This document shows positions 44,901-58,322 of a stretch of 64,000 bases of DNA, in pieces. The notes beneath the pieces were generated by a model. That model was not told the DNA's origin. It made no database searches and saw only the letters and a program-made list of their open reading frames with translations. Made by a program: the position numbers and the translations under genes. Origin of the DNA: Rostratula benghalensis (Eukaryota; Chordata; Aves; Charadriiformes; Rostratulidae); the NCBI GenBank assembly GCA_013399305.1, contig VXAI01000477.1, positions 62,001 to 126,000 of the forward strand, written 5' to 3'. The number at the start of each line of letters is the position of its first letter. Position 1 is the first letter of the stretch.

Positions 44901-47900
44901 ACTTTTGATAATTGCTGGAAAAGCGCCAGAGTGTATTTTGGGAGAGAGAAGGGAAAAAAAAAAAAATTACTCTATGACCTAATGTTTCTGGAACCCATCC
45001 ACCAACCTGGGTGCCCTGTGGCTGTTTAATTTTTTTATCTGCCTTCCCAACTGACATTTCACAATCTGGATTGTTTTGTGTGAGAGGCTGCGCCCTTTCA
45101 AGGGGGGGGCCTCTCTGGTCTCTGCCTTGGGTGGCTCTCACTCAGGGGAAGAGCAGAAGAGCAGATGACACCTCCACAGCCAGTTCATCATCAACAGCAG
45201 CAACCTGAAAGTTCCATTAGATTGGAGCCACGAAGAGGAGGGATAATTAAACTGCAATGTAGTTAGGGGGATGCTCTGTAGTTTTACTGCAGAACAGCAA
45301 TAAAAGAAGAAAAATTCCAAAGGCAAACTATGAGTAATGAGTAAATGCAGTTATTTACGCCAGCACATGTCATTTCTGCTATGGTTTTGTAATATATAAA
45401 TATATCTGGGGTGATTCTGTGAAGTCTGTGTCTTGGTGAGGTTTCCTAGAGCTGTTTTCCCATGGGGAATGATGCTCTGATCTCTTGGCTCCTACCGGGA
45501 AACGCTGCCTTCTCGGTGCGCGGTGCAGGATCACGATCCCAGTCTCCTGAGGATTCACAGTGAAGCAGGATTAGCAGCAAGATGTAAGCAGTAGGGGATA
45601 AAGTAATTAACTACTTGATCAAGAGTTCATGTAGCACAGGGTATTTTTTGCCAGTTTTCCAGCCGAGTCTTCTCCTCAAATGAGGTATTATAAATGAACC
45701 CAAAGTTAGTGGCTTAACCTGGGAATTAATGTGTGTTCTGGCTGGACTGGGCTTAGCAAGAAGCTGTCCTAGATGGTGAGTCCATTTGTTTTAGGCTGTA
45801 AAAATCAACGTGACTGTATTAACACGCTGCATTGTGAAGCTACCTGAAATCTGGGGGGGTTGATGCTCTTCGAAAAAAATAACCTGGCCACTTTGGCTTT
45901 TAAAACTTTAAGCTTGCCTGATGTCTTCTGGCCAATAAAGATCTAGAAACTGGTGGGTCAAGAAACTACCTTGTTCATAACCTACAGGTCCAAATGCCTG
46001 CTTCTCCCCTACACTGTTTGTAGGGGCAACCCAGCCCAGTTTCCCAGGTGCTGTGGTCCCTCTTTGACCTGAAAAAGGGGTGTGCAGCTCCCTAACACAT
46101 TCCTGCTCTGGGATGAGGACTCTGCTTGGATTCATCCTGTGTGACAGACACTTCTCCTGTCACACCTTTGCAGACACCTCTCAAGATTCAACTCTGCTTT
46201 AGGCTGAGGGCCCTAACAAGGCTGACACGGGTTTGGTGCCGGGGATGACACAAAGCATCTTTAACACCTGCTGCTGGGGTTTTGCTGCCATTCCCATGGG
46301 GCTTGGGGGACACTGGGACCATCCAGCTGAATTTGTGGCACCCCCTCTCTCAGGGCTTCTGGGCTTCGGGACCTGATCTGTAGACATCTGGGAGAACATG
46401 GTCTGGACACGTGTGGAGATGGTTTGGAGCAGGGATCTTCACTTTGTAACCTCCTGGCCTCCCCTCTCACACCCTTTGGGCTCAGACTCCGGCTGTGCCA
46501 TGTGAGCCCACATTTTCCATTTGATTTGACAGCCCGGAGGGCTGTTTGTACAAGATTGGCCAGTAGGAAAGTGAGCAGATTACGAATCAAAAGGAAGGAA
46601 TTTGCTCCAGAAAAATGCAATGGCAGTGATGGCTCCCACCAAAGCCTTCATCAGACATAATTAAACAAAGCTTCATATTAGGAAAATGCTTGTACATGCT
46701 AGCTCCCCTAGGCAGAACTGGCTCTTGCTTCCCCACCAGTTAACTCTTTTGGGCACAATCTGTGCACAGGCAGACATTTATTTCCTCCTTGCAAAGCCAA
46801 ACAAGCTGTTGTCCTCCACCCAGGCAGGGCAGGGAGCTCGTCCCTCCGCTCTCCCATGCAGAATGTGAGCAACAGCACCAGGTAATGCAAGACCACAGCA
46901 GCTTCTGTGCCCCTTTTCAGCTCTGTGACACCAGTAAAGCAACAGCAGCAAGAGCTGTTTTGGCCACCACCAGTGGCTAAGACCAGAGGAGACTCTAGAC
47001 CCCAAACCCTAACTTTCTACAGTCCACGGAGAGCAGCCAGGACATGAACTATTAGGTGCTAAAGTCACATTTTCCAGTGTAGCAGCTATTACAGTTTCTC
47101 TCTGCAGTTCCCTGTTTTTCCCCTGTTAAATGGGGGCAGCAGCTCATTGCTGCAGCAAGCTCTTCTCCTCAACCAGGCACTCAAGGGGAAGCCATAAGCT
47201 TCAGGCAGAGCCTTGCTGTTGTGAGAGAGGCAGGGAGGGCTCGGGGATGATTTATGAATGCCATGCACTCCCCTGGCAAAGGGGGATGCTCAGCATCTGC
47301 AGATGGCCGGGAGGAAAAATAAGCTGGGGGAAAACACCACGTCTCAAAAGTCACCCCCCACCAAACACTTCAGGGCTGTTGGAGATACTGCTGAGAAGCT
47401 TTAAGGGCTTGCCATTTCCCTCACCAACCTGCAAAGTTTGGAGCGAGAAAGGGTGAAAGTTGGAGGGTGCAGAATATCAAAAGGCCAGCAGCAATTACAA
47501 CAGAAGAGCAGGGACAAAAGATGCTTTGGGGAGCAAGCTGGGACCCAGGAAGCCCTGGAGCATCGAAAGAAGTTGACAGGCAGTGAGAGCAAGTCCTTGT
47601 TCCTCCTGCAAAATATCTTTCCCTCTAAATGTTTACCTTAATAAAAAAAATATCTGCAATAAATCATACCTTTCTGCCAGTGCTCCTCACTGCTGATGGT
47701 TCTGGTAGGACCAGGACATGCATGGGGTTGCTGTGACACAGGGTCAGGGCTGGGAGTGGAAGGATTAAGCAGCAACGAGCTGCAGATGTGAAGCCCAAAT
47801 GGGCCCCAGGCTGGGAGTTGTGAGGAGCATTAGTTGATGTGACAAGAGCAGGCTGTCCCTGATAACCCCTAGAAGTAAGGGGCGGATGGGTGGGTGTCTG

Positions 47901-49578
47901 GTCCTGTGTCCCCATTGAAGGAGAGGCAGGTTGTGGGTCAGGCTGTTGGAGTGTGACCAGCCCAAGAGAGCAGCAGCAAGTCCTGACCTCCTTGCAGGCT
48001 TGTCTAGGGCCTCCAAGGTATTTTACCTTATACCCCTCCACAATTCAGGTGCTTTTGTAAGCTGGTGGCGTAAAAGCATTTTCAACCAAAGGATCATTTC
48101 ACCTTTTGCCTGAGTCTGCATGTGGCAGCTCCAAGAATTTTCTATTTGATGCTCACCCGGAGCTTCCTGGGAGCCAGGGGATGAATTACACCCCTTTTTC
48201 GCGTTCATCGCTGAATTATTATCCCATCTCAGAGGCGATGGGGGCTCAGAGCCACAGAGAAAAAGGGGGAGATTTTCCCCTTTTTGGCGGGTGCCACTGA
48301 CTTACTGTGTGGTCCGGGGCAAACCGTGTAACCTCTCTGTGACTCTGTTTACCAGTCTGCACACCGACGGGCAGGGCATTTACCTCACCGGGGGGTGAGA
48401 AGCTTAATTATTCCCAGACGGATGGATGCTGCATAAGCACAAAGTGTTAGGATGACTAAATCTTCCTGGACGTGCCTCTAATATCTCTGATTAGTTTGTT
48501 TATTCTCCCCCCCCCTCCAATTCTGTACCATGGGCATGACAAAGATTACAAGGAGCATGTTTAAGCAGGGGCACGAACGCCGTGCCAGATACCTCTAGGT
48601 CAGAGGGAAACAGATGATGGAAAACCAATTAATTTTTTACAGCAAGAGAAATAGCTACAGGATTAAGAAACATTAATTATTTATTGAACTGCTGCCTTTG
48701 CAGGAAAAAAAAATTTATACATATCTAAATCTATATATATAAAATAATCACTCATTGTACACAACAGGATAATAACTTTGGTAACCTCAGTTCCTGTCTT
48801 GATGCTGCTCTTTTCTCAGGTCAATTAAAATAATAAGAGCAAAAATAGTTAGGAGCCTCAAAAAGAAAAAAAAAAAAAGGCAAACCTAAAGGGGTAATGT
48901 CAGGAGTTTGAGGTATTGAATATTTAGCCCATGGTACTTGGAGGCTGGGTTCTGGTGTGAAGTGCTGGGCTTTGCTCCACCTGAATAAAGTGAATTCATT
49001 TGAGCTGGATCTGCCCTGAGATGCAGGTGAGGTCCAAATTCAGCTGCAATGCAGACCCCTGGCCACATGCTCTTCTATCCCAGAGGTGGGATGAAAATGC
49101 AGGATTAAATATAGTTGCTGGAGCCACCTTCCTGCTGGTTATGCACTAAACCTTGGCAAATCAGTGCTGCAAAAACCTGATCACTTCCAATTCCCTGCCT
49201 GAATGGACCTCGAGATGCTGCTGATTTCTTCTGCAGGCCTGTGCTGAGGACCTTGCACTGGGGTAACACGAGATCTCCAAGTTCTTCTCATTGCTGGGCA
49301 AGAACTTGAATTTTACCTGGGCTTTGATTGTGGGAAACTCGTATTTGGACAGACTCAGGCTTCCCTGGCATTCAAAACACGGACACTCAGTCCAAACAAC
49401 TCGTCTCCTGTTTTGTCTGGAAATCAAGGGGGGGGAAAAAAGCAAGAAACAATAAACAATTTTGAACAAGCAGAGAGGCTGGAAAGTGAGTGCTGCAGCT
49501 GAGTGGGTCTTTAGCTGGACTTGTAGAGGACACCAAAGCTTTTGCAGGGAGAGCAGTGGGATCTCCTTGTCCCCTGTG
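44901..49578. other. Gene-poor region
   Basis: Unique sequence; AT-rich at 45340-45420 and 45570-45860, and the separately listed block at 48.6 kb. Open frames up to 146 codons lack domains or credible splice context. Confidence 0.6.
48620..48860. promoter_or_regulatory. AT-rich unique block, weak candidate regulatory element
   Basis: It contains CCAATTAATTTTTTACAG, ACATTAATTATTTATTGAAC and an alternating TATATATATAAAATAATC stretch, with no repeats or coding potential. It could be simple AT drift. Confidence 0.2.
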
Positions 49579-49770
49579 AGATCACAGAATCTAAAAATCA
49601 TTCAGGTTGGGAAAGAACCTTGGGATCATCTGTCCATCAATCCAACCATCAGCCCTACTCTACAAAGTTCTCCCCTGTACCATATCCCCCAACACCGTGT
49701 TTAAACAACTCTTCAACACATTCTGGGATGGTGACTCAGCCACCATGTTTGGCAGATCCCAAGTTTACAG
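49579..49770 (-). mobile_element. CR1 LINE fragment, older subfamily
   Basis: It starts GATCACAGAATCTAAAAATC then ATTCAGGTTGGGAAAGAACC, with the AACACCGTGTTTAAACAAC block and GGGATGGTGACTCAGCCACC. It is more diverged than the TGGGGCAGCCACAGC copies. Confidence 0.85.
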
Positions 49771-51299
49771 CCTGTGCCTCTCATTCCCCTGGGGATCAGG
49801 TCCAGGGTCCCTGGATGAATCCTGCCCAGTTATCTGGGGTAGGATTAGCTGTGTGAGGCAGATCCTTTGGGATCCTCTTGGTGACCTTGCCAACATATCT
49901 AGGTGCAACCCTCAAAACACAAACTCAGAGGGACACAAGGAGAAGCAGAATGTTTTTCTGCAGCTCCAGACTGGAGTCTGCATGTGTGCCTGGGGACAAG
50001 GGGACCTTCCAAACTCCATAGCTCCATCACTGGGGGGCACCACCTGTGAACGGTCCCATCTGGAGGAGACCAAGTAGCAGAGGCAAGCCCATACAGGCCT
50101 CCAGTGAGTGCACCCAAGCACATTTCATCTGCAGAGGGGTCCTCACCCTTTAGCACCTCTCAGGCTTTGTGGCAAGATTTCTTTTCTCCAGGTGGCTGAT
50201 GGATTCCAAGACTCTTCCCCGCTGGAGCTATTCCCCTTGGAGGAAAGGGATGGAAACCATGGCCCAATGAGAAATCACAGCTTAAAGCTGGGCCTGAACT
50301 TGGGTCTAACCAGCTACATAATTCCTGGGAAGAGAAAAATGGATGTCTTGCAACATGTGCAGGCCAGGGGATTGAGTGGCTCCATCTGCCACTCAACAAA
50401 ATTTCCCAGTCCCAGGGAAATCTGGCTTTGCCTGGCCAGCACGGCTCTGGCTTCTACCCCCAGCCCTTGGGCCAGGCCCCACGATTTTTTGCTACACGTT
50501 CCTCCTTGGATTAGGAGGTTTTTGAAGCACAGCCCGATCTCGAGTGTTTGCTGAACCCCAGCTCATTGTGTAGGCAGCCTCAAATAGCCAGACCTAAGGT
50601 TCTCCATTTCCCTAGCAATTATGCAGCAGGAGCAGGTTTTGTATGATGTATTTTTAATTCCAGCAGACCTCGGCCAGTGCCAGGAGCAGGGCTGTCCTAA
50701 GCATGGAAGTCTCCAAGGCCACTGGCCTGTTGCACCTCGTCTGCAATTCATCGCACAAAGTCTTCCAGCAAGGGCTGATGGGACCAACATTTTCTCAAAC
50801 ATGGTCACTAAGAGATGCCCACCCATCTCCAAAGCAACCCACCAGGCCAAGCTCCAAACATCTCCTGGTCATGAGGTCTGGGCAAAGTCCACCCCGTGCA
50901 GTTGGCCACAGCCAAAAGAAAACCCAACAAGAAGGTTTGTTATCATCACAAGGCTGTTCTAGGTCACCCCAACAGCCACGTAGGGGTGTCAAAAGACCCC
51001 TGCCGGGCTAAGGGAGGAGGCTGTGTTCCATGAGAACAAGGTGGTAAACATCTAAGTATTTCTTCTCCCTACGAAGAAGGATTAATTTCCCAGGTTTCCT
51101 CTGCAGGGAGAAGCGAGTCAGTCAGAGCAGCTCTGGCCTTGATACAGCGGCACAATCCTGAGACTTCCAAGGAAAAAGCAAAAGACAAAAGTTTGATTCA
51201 TAAAAGCTTGGGGAAAGGAGCACGGGAGGCGGGGGACAGGACGGGGAGGAGATGATGATAATAATAATAATAATAATAAAAAAAATGCCTGGGGGTGAT
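49771..51299. other. Gene-poor region
   Basis: Ordinary unique sequence ending in the ATA microsatellite; nothing recognised. Confidence 0.6.
51251..51285. repeat. (ATA)n microsatellite
   Basis: GATGATGATAATAATAATAA and onward, ending in an A-run. It lies just left of an AT-rich unique block. Confidence 0.95.
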
Positions 51300-51960
51300 T
51301 TCATAACATTAGTAGGTAATGTAGTCAATTATGTGGGCTTATTTTATTTCAGCAAAGTGCAGGTGGTGAGCTACATCTCATCACAGGTGCTTTTCCAATT
51401 AGCTGTACGTATTCTAGGTGAATAAATGGCCCGGCGCCAAACCTCCGTGCCACTAGCAACAGACTAATCCAAACTAATCCGGAGGACTCATCTTGCTTCA
51501 TGTTAAAGCAACTAGAGCCTGTTTTATTTATTATCTCTTGAAAGATCTCTCCTCCTCTTGGAAAAAACAAGGAGGGCCATTTCACATCGGAGGCCATAAA
51601 TACACTTCACTCGGTGCTCGGTAAGGGCTGGGAGACCGTATCGCTGCTTAAATTCAATTGCTTATTGCCATTATGTAATAGCAGATGAATATCCTGTTCT
51701 GCATTTGCTAAATGTTTTCTTTTAATAATCAGCTCCTATCCACGTAATGGGCCGGGCTTATGCAATCGGCCACCTTATGAGCTCTGCGGGGAGACATCTG
51801 TTTTTCAGCAGTGTTAATTACCAGCATCGGATCATTAAAATGTATTTATTTACTTTTGTTATTACAACTGGGCGAGCCCTACTGCTGAGGCTGATAAGGC
51901 TGCCAGCGTAGGCACTGTGTAGGCAGGAATTATAGGTGACAGCCCCCCTCACACATACCT
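51300..51960. promoter_or_regulatory. AT-rich unique block, candidate conserved non-coding element
   Basis: About 660 bp without repeat sequence or long open frame. It is rich in homeodomain-type cores and CRE/E-box-like words (GTCAATTATG, CCAATTAGC, GTTAATTACC, CAGGTG, GCAATTGC). The composition stands out from the GC-richer flanks. It resembles enhancer-type conserved sequence near developmental genes. Conservation cannot be measured from one sequence. Confidence 0.35.
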
Positions 51961-53123
51961 GCATCTACTTGGGTTTGAACGTGGAGCCTGGCTCCTCTGA
52001 AAGCGCCTACTGATGATGTAGGTACGGAGGAGACGGGCGGGAGAAAGGGAGGACTACGGTCCCTGATGAATTAATTGTTCATTTGAGGTTCAACCTGAGC
52101 AAAATCCAAGACTCCATTTCCAGGAGAATGTATGTTCAGCCCTGCAGGGCCAGCCTGCAGGATGGATTTCATGGGGACCATCACCCATCTCGAGACCGCT
52201 GGAGGTTGGACACTGGCATCCTTGTGACAGCAGAGCACTCTCCTCCCGATAATTTCAGTGAATAAAGGGCCAAAAGTGCTCTGTTTTGACCTGATGCAGA
52301 GTGCTTTATGATCCACCCACCTCTTTGGATGTTCTTTGCCAGGCCTATGGTATTTCTTAGCAAAATCTCTGTGGGAAGGAAGACTTTCTTCCCAGTTTTC
52401 CAAGGGGACTGACTTACCCTGTGATGACGAATGATGCCAATGGAGGTTCTCAGAGATCCTTAGGTCCCTAATTCCCATTGATTTCACTGAAATCTCAGCT
52501 CCTTCACACTGAAGACTCATGTAATGTTGTCCAACAAAATCCCTTAGTTTTACCCAAGCAGATCCCCAGTGACTCTACCCAGCTGCACTCAACTGGCTTT
52601 GGACACTCCTGGAAGCCTCATCACCTTCTTGGGGAACCCTTTAAAAAAAAAAAAAGAAACCAAAACACCCAACAACCTCTTCAGGCTTTCAAAATGATGA
52701 CTCCAGGAGCTTGCTGGGTTTGGAGGGGGGGGAAGAGGAGCCCAGCAGGATGAGAGCTGCCTGACATCATCCAGATCCCATCCAGGACCATCAGACACCT
52801 GCTGAGCCTCCCAGTGTAATTCCACAGCAGCTGCTGCCCTAACCCCCGAGTACACAAGCGGGAACATGAGCTGTTTGGATTGCTTGCCTCCAACATTGTT
52901 CTCCAGAGTGTTTGAAAAAAGGCCTAATGAAATGTGACTCAGAAATAACTGACAAGTGCCAGCCTCACCTTCTCATTGTCTCATCAAAATGGGAAAGACA
53001 GTGAGGGAGAAGAGTCAACCTTCTCCACAAGACCTTGCTGTCCCAACTTGCCTGCAACTTGCAGGCTGAGTGAAATGTTGACACAGGGTTGACATCTCTG
53101 CTTGATTTATGGAGAGCTTGAAC

Positions 53124-53168
<45 letters not shown>

Positions 53169-55282
53169 GAGGAGAGAAGAATTAAACATTATAAATCAAT
53201 GAGTAACATCCATAACCCTGGAGTGCTTGTTGTAAACAATACAAAACACCAGCCTAATTTATATACGTGTAATTTACAACGAGCAATTCCTTCCAAATGA
53301 GAAAATTTAAAAGGAAAAAAACCCCGTCACTTGTTAGAATACCATTAATTCAATCAGATGAGAACTCAGCCAGCCATTGTTCCTCGTGGTGGAAATGTTT
53401 CACGGGAGCTAATTGCTGCTGTGTGGTGCCTCTCAGCCCATTTCCATTCAGCCGAGTGGAGACCTGTCAGCGCTGGAGGAGAACCACGGCTGGAGGTGAC
53501 ACCAGGTGACACGGCTGGACTCTCTGTGCTGCCAAGTCCTGGTACCACCCCATCCTGGCTGGAAACCCGCTCCCAGGTGCGAAGCTGGCTTCATCCCAGC
53601 CTCTCCCAGCTCGCTCTTCTTTCCAGGGACTTGTTTAGAGCCCGGAGCAGAGAAGTTTGGTTGGTTGAGGATCCTGTCTCATGGCCAGGGGGCAATGAAG
53701 GTCTCAGGGTGATATCAGGAGGGTCAGGGCTACCTCCTGGCAAAACCTGGTTACTGTGGGTAAGTGAATGGTGCTAAATAGGTTCCCAAAGCCAGGAGTG
53801 ATGGCCACGCTGACATTCAGGGGGTGTTCTGTAGCTGGAGTTGCAGCTACACCACAGAGTTCAGCAGATCCTGGAGACACGGGTATTCCAACTGCCATGG
53901 CGAGGAGATGGGTTAGAGTCAGTCCAGAAATCCTGCAGTTATTTCTGCCTGGCTCCTTGCTTGCCATCAGCCAGAAATTCTCCCTCAATTTTTCCCCACC
54001 TCCAGTGCTCAAAGCCAGCAGGTTACAGGTGTAAATGGCACCACAGAGAAAAAAACCCAAACCCATTTCACGTGTTGTGCAGGCACAGACTAAGAAAAGG
54101 TCCCTTCCTATCCCAAAAATCCTGCAGTGCTACAGGGAGAGCAGGGATGGAGAGAGAAAAGGGATGCTTCTACACCAACTGTGACACCAGATGCCCAGGC
54201 AGTTACTCTGTGGTTTAGACTCCTCTGTTTTAATTTGTGCCAAAACAGATTAGGAATGAACAAAGCAGCGCCTCAGAGAGCGGATGGGGATGGAGCATCT
54301 TCATCCTCTACACCTGGAAAACCATGCTGGCTAATGCCTGGGCTGGATTCAAGGAACCCTGGTTTGCAAGATGCAGGAATCAAATCCCGACTGGAATCAC
54401 AACCCAGAGCCTGGTTCACAAGAGCCTCTTTGTCTTTACCCCCAGCATTTTCGCAGCAGATCCCATCTCTCCGGGCAAGCTCTTGGCCTTGAGGGGATTC
54501 ACAGATTCCAGAGCGCCGGGGGATGGAAGGTCCTTCATAAATAAATAAATGGATCTAACAGAGACGTAACGAGGCTGTAATTAATTAATGTGTGCAGAAT
54601 GCTGCGGGAGGCAGGACAAGATGTGCTAGCAAAAGGCAAGGCATTGCTGCAGAAAAGGTGTTATTGTTGGCACGCTGGGGAGCATTAGCGAAGCTCTGTG
54701 CTTGCTATCTGCTTACCTTCCGCGCTCTTTCACAATTTTTATTCCTCCTGGAGGGAAACGGGGGTGCTCCCACCTGGTGATTTGCATACCAGCAGGCTGC
54801 TGGTTCGTTAAGGGAGGTGGTGACAGAGAGAGGGCACTGCGAGGAGAGAGGGCGGTGCTGGGGCACGGGGCTCGCACGGTGCACGTGGAGCTCACCCTGG
54901 ATGGAGATGCAGCAAGAGGGGAGATCTACCTGCTTGGACACATGGCAGGACCCGGCCTTGGCTGCAGGGTAAATGATCTGTCTCTCCAGCACCCTTCCAC
55001 TTTCAAATATATGCTTGGGAGAGCAAAAAAAAAAAAAAAAAAGCCTTACTAGGGAGTGCTTGGGCATTACTGCTCTTTGCTAGAGAGGTCTTCGCCTCCA
55101 AATTTTGCAAATGGTCTCCAAGCAGCAAATTCAGCGTCAGTTCTAGGGGTTTGGCCCTCCTGTCCCTGAATCCTTGGTTAATGTTTGGGAGCTGCAAGCA
55201 TCTCAAGTCTTTTCCATAGGTCTCTGGAGCTTTGGCAGCTCCACCATCAGATGCAAAGTCTGACGATTCTTAAACACAGGAG
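51961..55282. other. Gene-poor region around the G42 run
   Basis: Unique sequence with overlapping open frames at 53358-54218 on both strands, none recognised. Confidence 0.6.
53126..53167. repeat. 42-base poly-G run
   Basis: Uninterrupted G42 on the plus strand, followed by a purine stretch AGAGGAGAGAAGAA. Other long homopolymers in the window (C17 at 14825-14841, C14 at 5474-5487) are far shorter. The length in the real genome is probably variable. Confidence 0.97.
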
Positions 55283-55372
55283 AGAAGACTCTCGAGAATT
55301 ACAGCATTGCCCAGGGATGGGCCTTGCAGATCATCCAGTCCAACCATCAACCCAACACCGTCATCACTAAGT
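55283..55372 (-). mobile_element. Short CR1 LINE 3' remnant
   Basis: About 90 bp with the diagnostic ATCATCCAGTCCAACCATCA and ACCCAACACCGTCATCACTA blocks, in minus orientation. Confidence 0.75.
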
Positions 55373-56339
55373 AGGCAAGGGGTTATCTAAGCTGCTCCCA
55401 CACATTTCCAGGTTATAGTGGAAAATAATCAGGATTCAGCTAATGGCCAAACGTCAAGGTGGGGAAAGAAATGAGCTCCACGGGCCAATATTCAGCCACC
55501 CTGAGCACCTTTACATTGATGGAGAATCTGTCCTTGGGCAATTCATACTGCAAAGGTGACTAAATATTTCTTTCACTGGGAATGCTTGGAGAGCAGATGA
55601 AAGCACCCCTCACAAGCAGCCAGGCAAGTGGCAGGCACCTTACACACGTACACACACACACACACCATCAACATGGAAGGAAGGGACAACCGTAGCCTTC
55701 AGAGAGCCTGAAAACCAAAATAAATCTGTTTCCACTGAGACAGCAAGTTGCACTGTAGACACTTTGCGGATTGAGCAATGACATTTGTTTTTCTGGTAAG
55801 CTCTTAAATGCTTTGAAAGAGGTGAAACATGATCCATTTACAACATAAGCTGAGAGTCATCGGCTCTAAAGCCGTCCTCTCAATTACACTTACAAACAGC
55901 ATTTTCCTGTACAGAATTAGGAGGAATCCCCATAATCCCTTGCCCATTGTGGCGCAGCGCTGATACGCCGTGCAGCCGTGGGCTGCCAGCATGCAGGGTG
56001 GGGGGCTGCTGGCATGAGGGGACCAGCAGGAAACAACCCTAGATGGCACCAGAGGTGCTGTGGCACAAATTAGGCAAAAGAGGGACAACTCTGCTGCAAG
56101 AGATGCTGCTGAGCACAGAGCCCAATCACATCCCCTTGCTGGGTATTGGGGAGCTTCACTGCCAGCCTGGTTGTGTTCTGCTGACCTTCAATGTTTCTGG
56201 GAGGGATAAAGCAGGAAGGTGAGGAGGAACCCACCTCGCTAAACCAAAGCATGGCAGACTGCTAAAGCCTTTCCCAAGTTGCAAAGCCTTTGCCCAGTTC
56301 ATCTTCCCTGCACTGGTAAGATGGAATTGGGCAGATGTG
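55373..56339. other. Spacer between CR1 remnants
   Basis: Unique sequence with a CA microsatellite; no gene. Confidence 0.6.
55642..55666. repeat. (CA)n microsatellite
   Basis: Short CA tract interrupted once by CGTA. Confidence 0.9.
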
Positions 56340-56720
56340 GAATCATAGAATCATTGTAGAATGGGTTGGGTTGGAAAGGACCTTAAAGACCCACAGTTCC
56401 ACCCCCTGCCCTGGGCAGGGACACCTCCCACCACACCAGGGGGCTCCAAGCCCCCTCTAACTTGGCCTTGAACCCCTCCAGGGATGGGGCAGCCACAACT
56501 TCTTCTGGGCAACCTGGGCCAAGGTCTCACCACCCTCACACCAAAGAAGTTCTTCCCCACAGCTCATCTCCATCTTCCCTCTTTCAGGTTAAAACTCTTC
56601 CCCCTGTCCTATAGCTCCCGTCCCTGATCCAGAGTCCCTCCTCAGCTTTCCTGGAGCCCCTTGAGGGACTGGAAAGGGTTCAAAGGTCTCCCCAGAGCCT
56701 TCTCTTCTCCAGGCTGAATG
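56340..56720 (-). mobile_element. CR1 LINE 3' fragment, minus orientation
   Basis: The tail AATCATAGAATCATTGTAGA plus ATGGGTTGGGTTGGAAAGG is followed by the complete block order to CCTTCTCTTCTCCAGGCTGAA. High similarity to the copies at 6.2, 13.6 and 27.0 kb indicates the same subfamily. Confidence 0.93.
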
Positions 56721-58149
56721 AGTGTACTGGGGAGGTAGCAGAGAAGCTAAACTGAAATAGTCAGAGGATCAGAGAGCACAGGCTACATGAAGAAATCCAT
56801 TTCCACTCATTCTTCAACCCAGACCTTGAAGGTGCAGCAAACCAACACCACAGCCTGCTGGGGGGTTGGCTACAAAAAGAGGTCTCTCCCATTCTGGCTG
56901 CCACGCTGAAGGTTGAGACTGGAACTGCAAAACCCAAGAGCTACAACCTTTTTGTGGCTTCCATGACTCAAACAGTGGACTAGGATGTAAGACACAGTGG
57001 TGAGGGACACCTACTGCACCTGGCCAGCCTGTTTGCTGGGAAATCCCCAAGTCAACATCTGAACCAGCTTCAGGAAGGCCAGGAAGACCATCTATATCTA
57101 TCTTGAATGGTCTCTCATCTAAATTTCTTCTTGCAAGGCATCTTCCCACACGGGTCCCGAGTCTCACCTACCCAAACAAGACTGGTTTTGGCAGTCTGGC
57201 CCCAGGAGGGAGAGGGGAAGACAGCTTGATTGCCAATATCTAATCATAATTGGGGATCCAGAAAACTACTTATCTTAGGAATTGCTTAATAACGCACTTA
57301 GTGTGTGAAGGATTATCATTGAGTATAATTAAATGCAGAGAGTTACACAAAGGGAGATAAGGATCCTGTGCAAACGGACAAGGAGGAAGGTAATAGAGAT
57401 TTAAGCTTCTGCTCTGCCAGCTTCTCACCTAGATCACTGCAAACTGTCTCAACATGCGTGCCTGGAGAGAGGAGGTGGGAAGAAGGGAGAGCCGGGGGGG
57501 GGGAGGAAGCCAGCAGCGGGCACATCACTCACTCCTGCCCCATTTGTCCCTGCTCCTCTGTTTCCATGAGCAGTGCCCACAAAATCTGCAGGAAGCCCTG
57601 GAGTGCAACCGGGGAAATCAGCGCAAAGGAACAATTAAGCCCTGGGGTGTAAATTACTTAGTGCTGTGGAAGAACAATTAAGCTCTGTGAGCTATTTCGT
57701 CCGGCCCCTATAAGCAGGTTTAAGTTGGAAAGCACAGGCAAGGTGTGACACACACACACTGGGGTGGAGGGAACGAGGAGGATGGACAGGACATAAGTTG
57801 TGCCTGACCAGAGACACCTCAGGTTGCTGTCACCAACAGCCCCAAGCCACTGCCTTGGCTCAAGGGACAAAACTCTCTGATGCAAGATTGGAGAACTTCC
57901 CAAGGGTCTGAGGTCATTTCAGGGGGGGGTCTGGCTGTTAATGGGGTGAGGGGGTTATGTGCCTTTCCTGACACCTCCCTGCAGAGCTGCCAGGTTGCAG
58001 GGGGTTTAGCATCCCTTCTGCTCGCTAAAGAGAAGGGGAAAAGCCACCGAGACTGTGTCCGGTTTATTTTGCCGCTCTGGTGGCAGAGGACGTGGAGCAA
58101 ACAAGAAAAGGGAATGGGAAAAGAGCAGGAAAATGGATGAGACTGCAAA
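56721..58149. other. Spacer between CR1 fragments
   Basis: Unique sequence, partly AT-rich (57220-57360); no gene. Confidence 0.6.
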
Positions 58150-58322
58150 TCACAGAACGGTTTGGGTTGGAAAGGACCTTAAAGACCATCCAGTCCCACC
58201 CCCTGCCCAGTCCCACCTTTCCCACCACAGCAGGGGGCTCCAAGCCCCCTCCAACCTGGCCTTGAACCCCTCTAGGGATGGGGCAGCCACAGCTTCTCTG
58301 GGCAACCTGGGCACCCTCAGAG
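58150..58322 (-). mobile_element. Short CR1 LINE 3' fragment
   Basis: The tail AATCACAGAACGGTTTGGG runs to TCTCTGGGCAACCTGGGCACC and breaks off just before an A-run at 58324-58336. Confidence 0.92.

Noticed and set aside
53109..53300. Poly-glycine/proline open frames
   Set aside because: They are translations of the 42-base G run.
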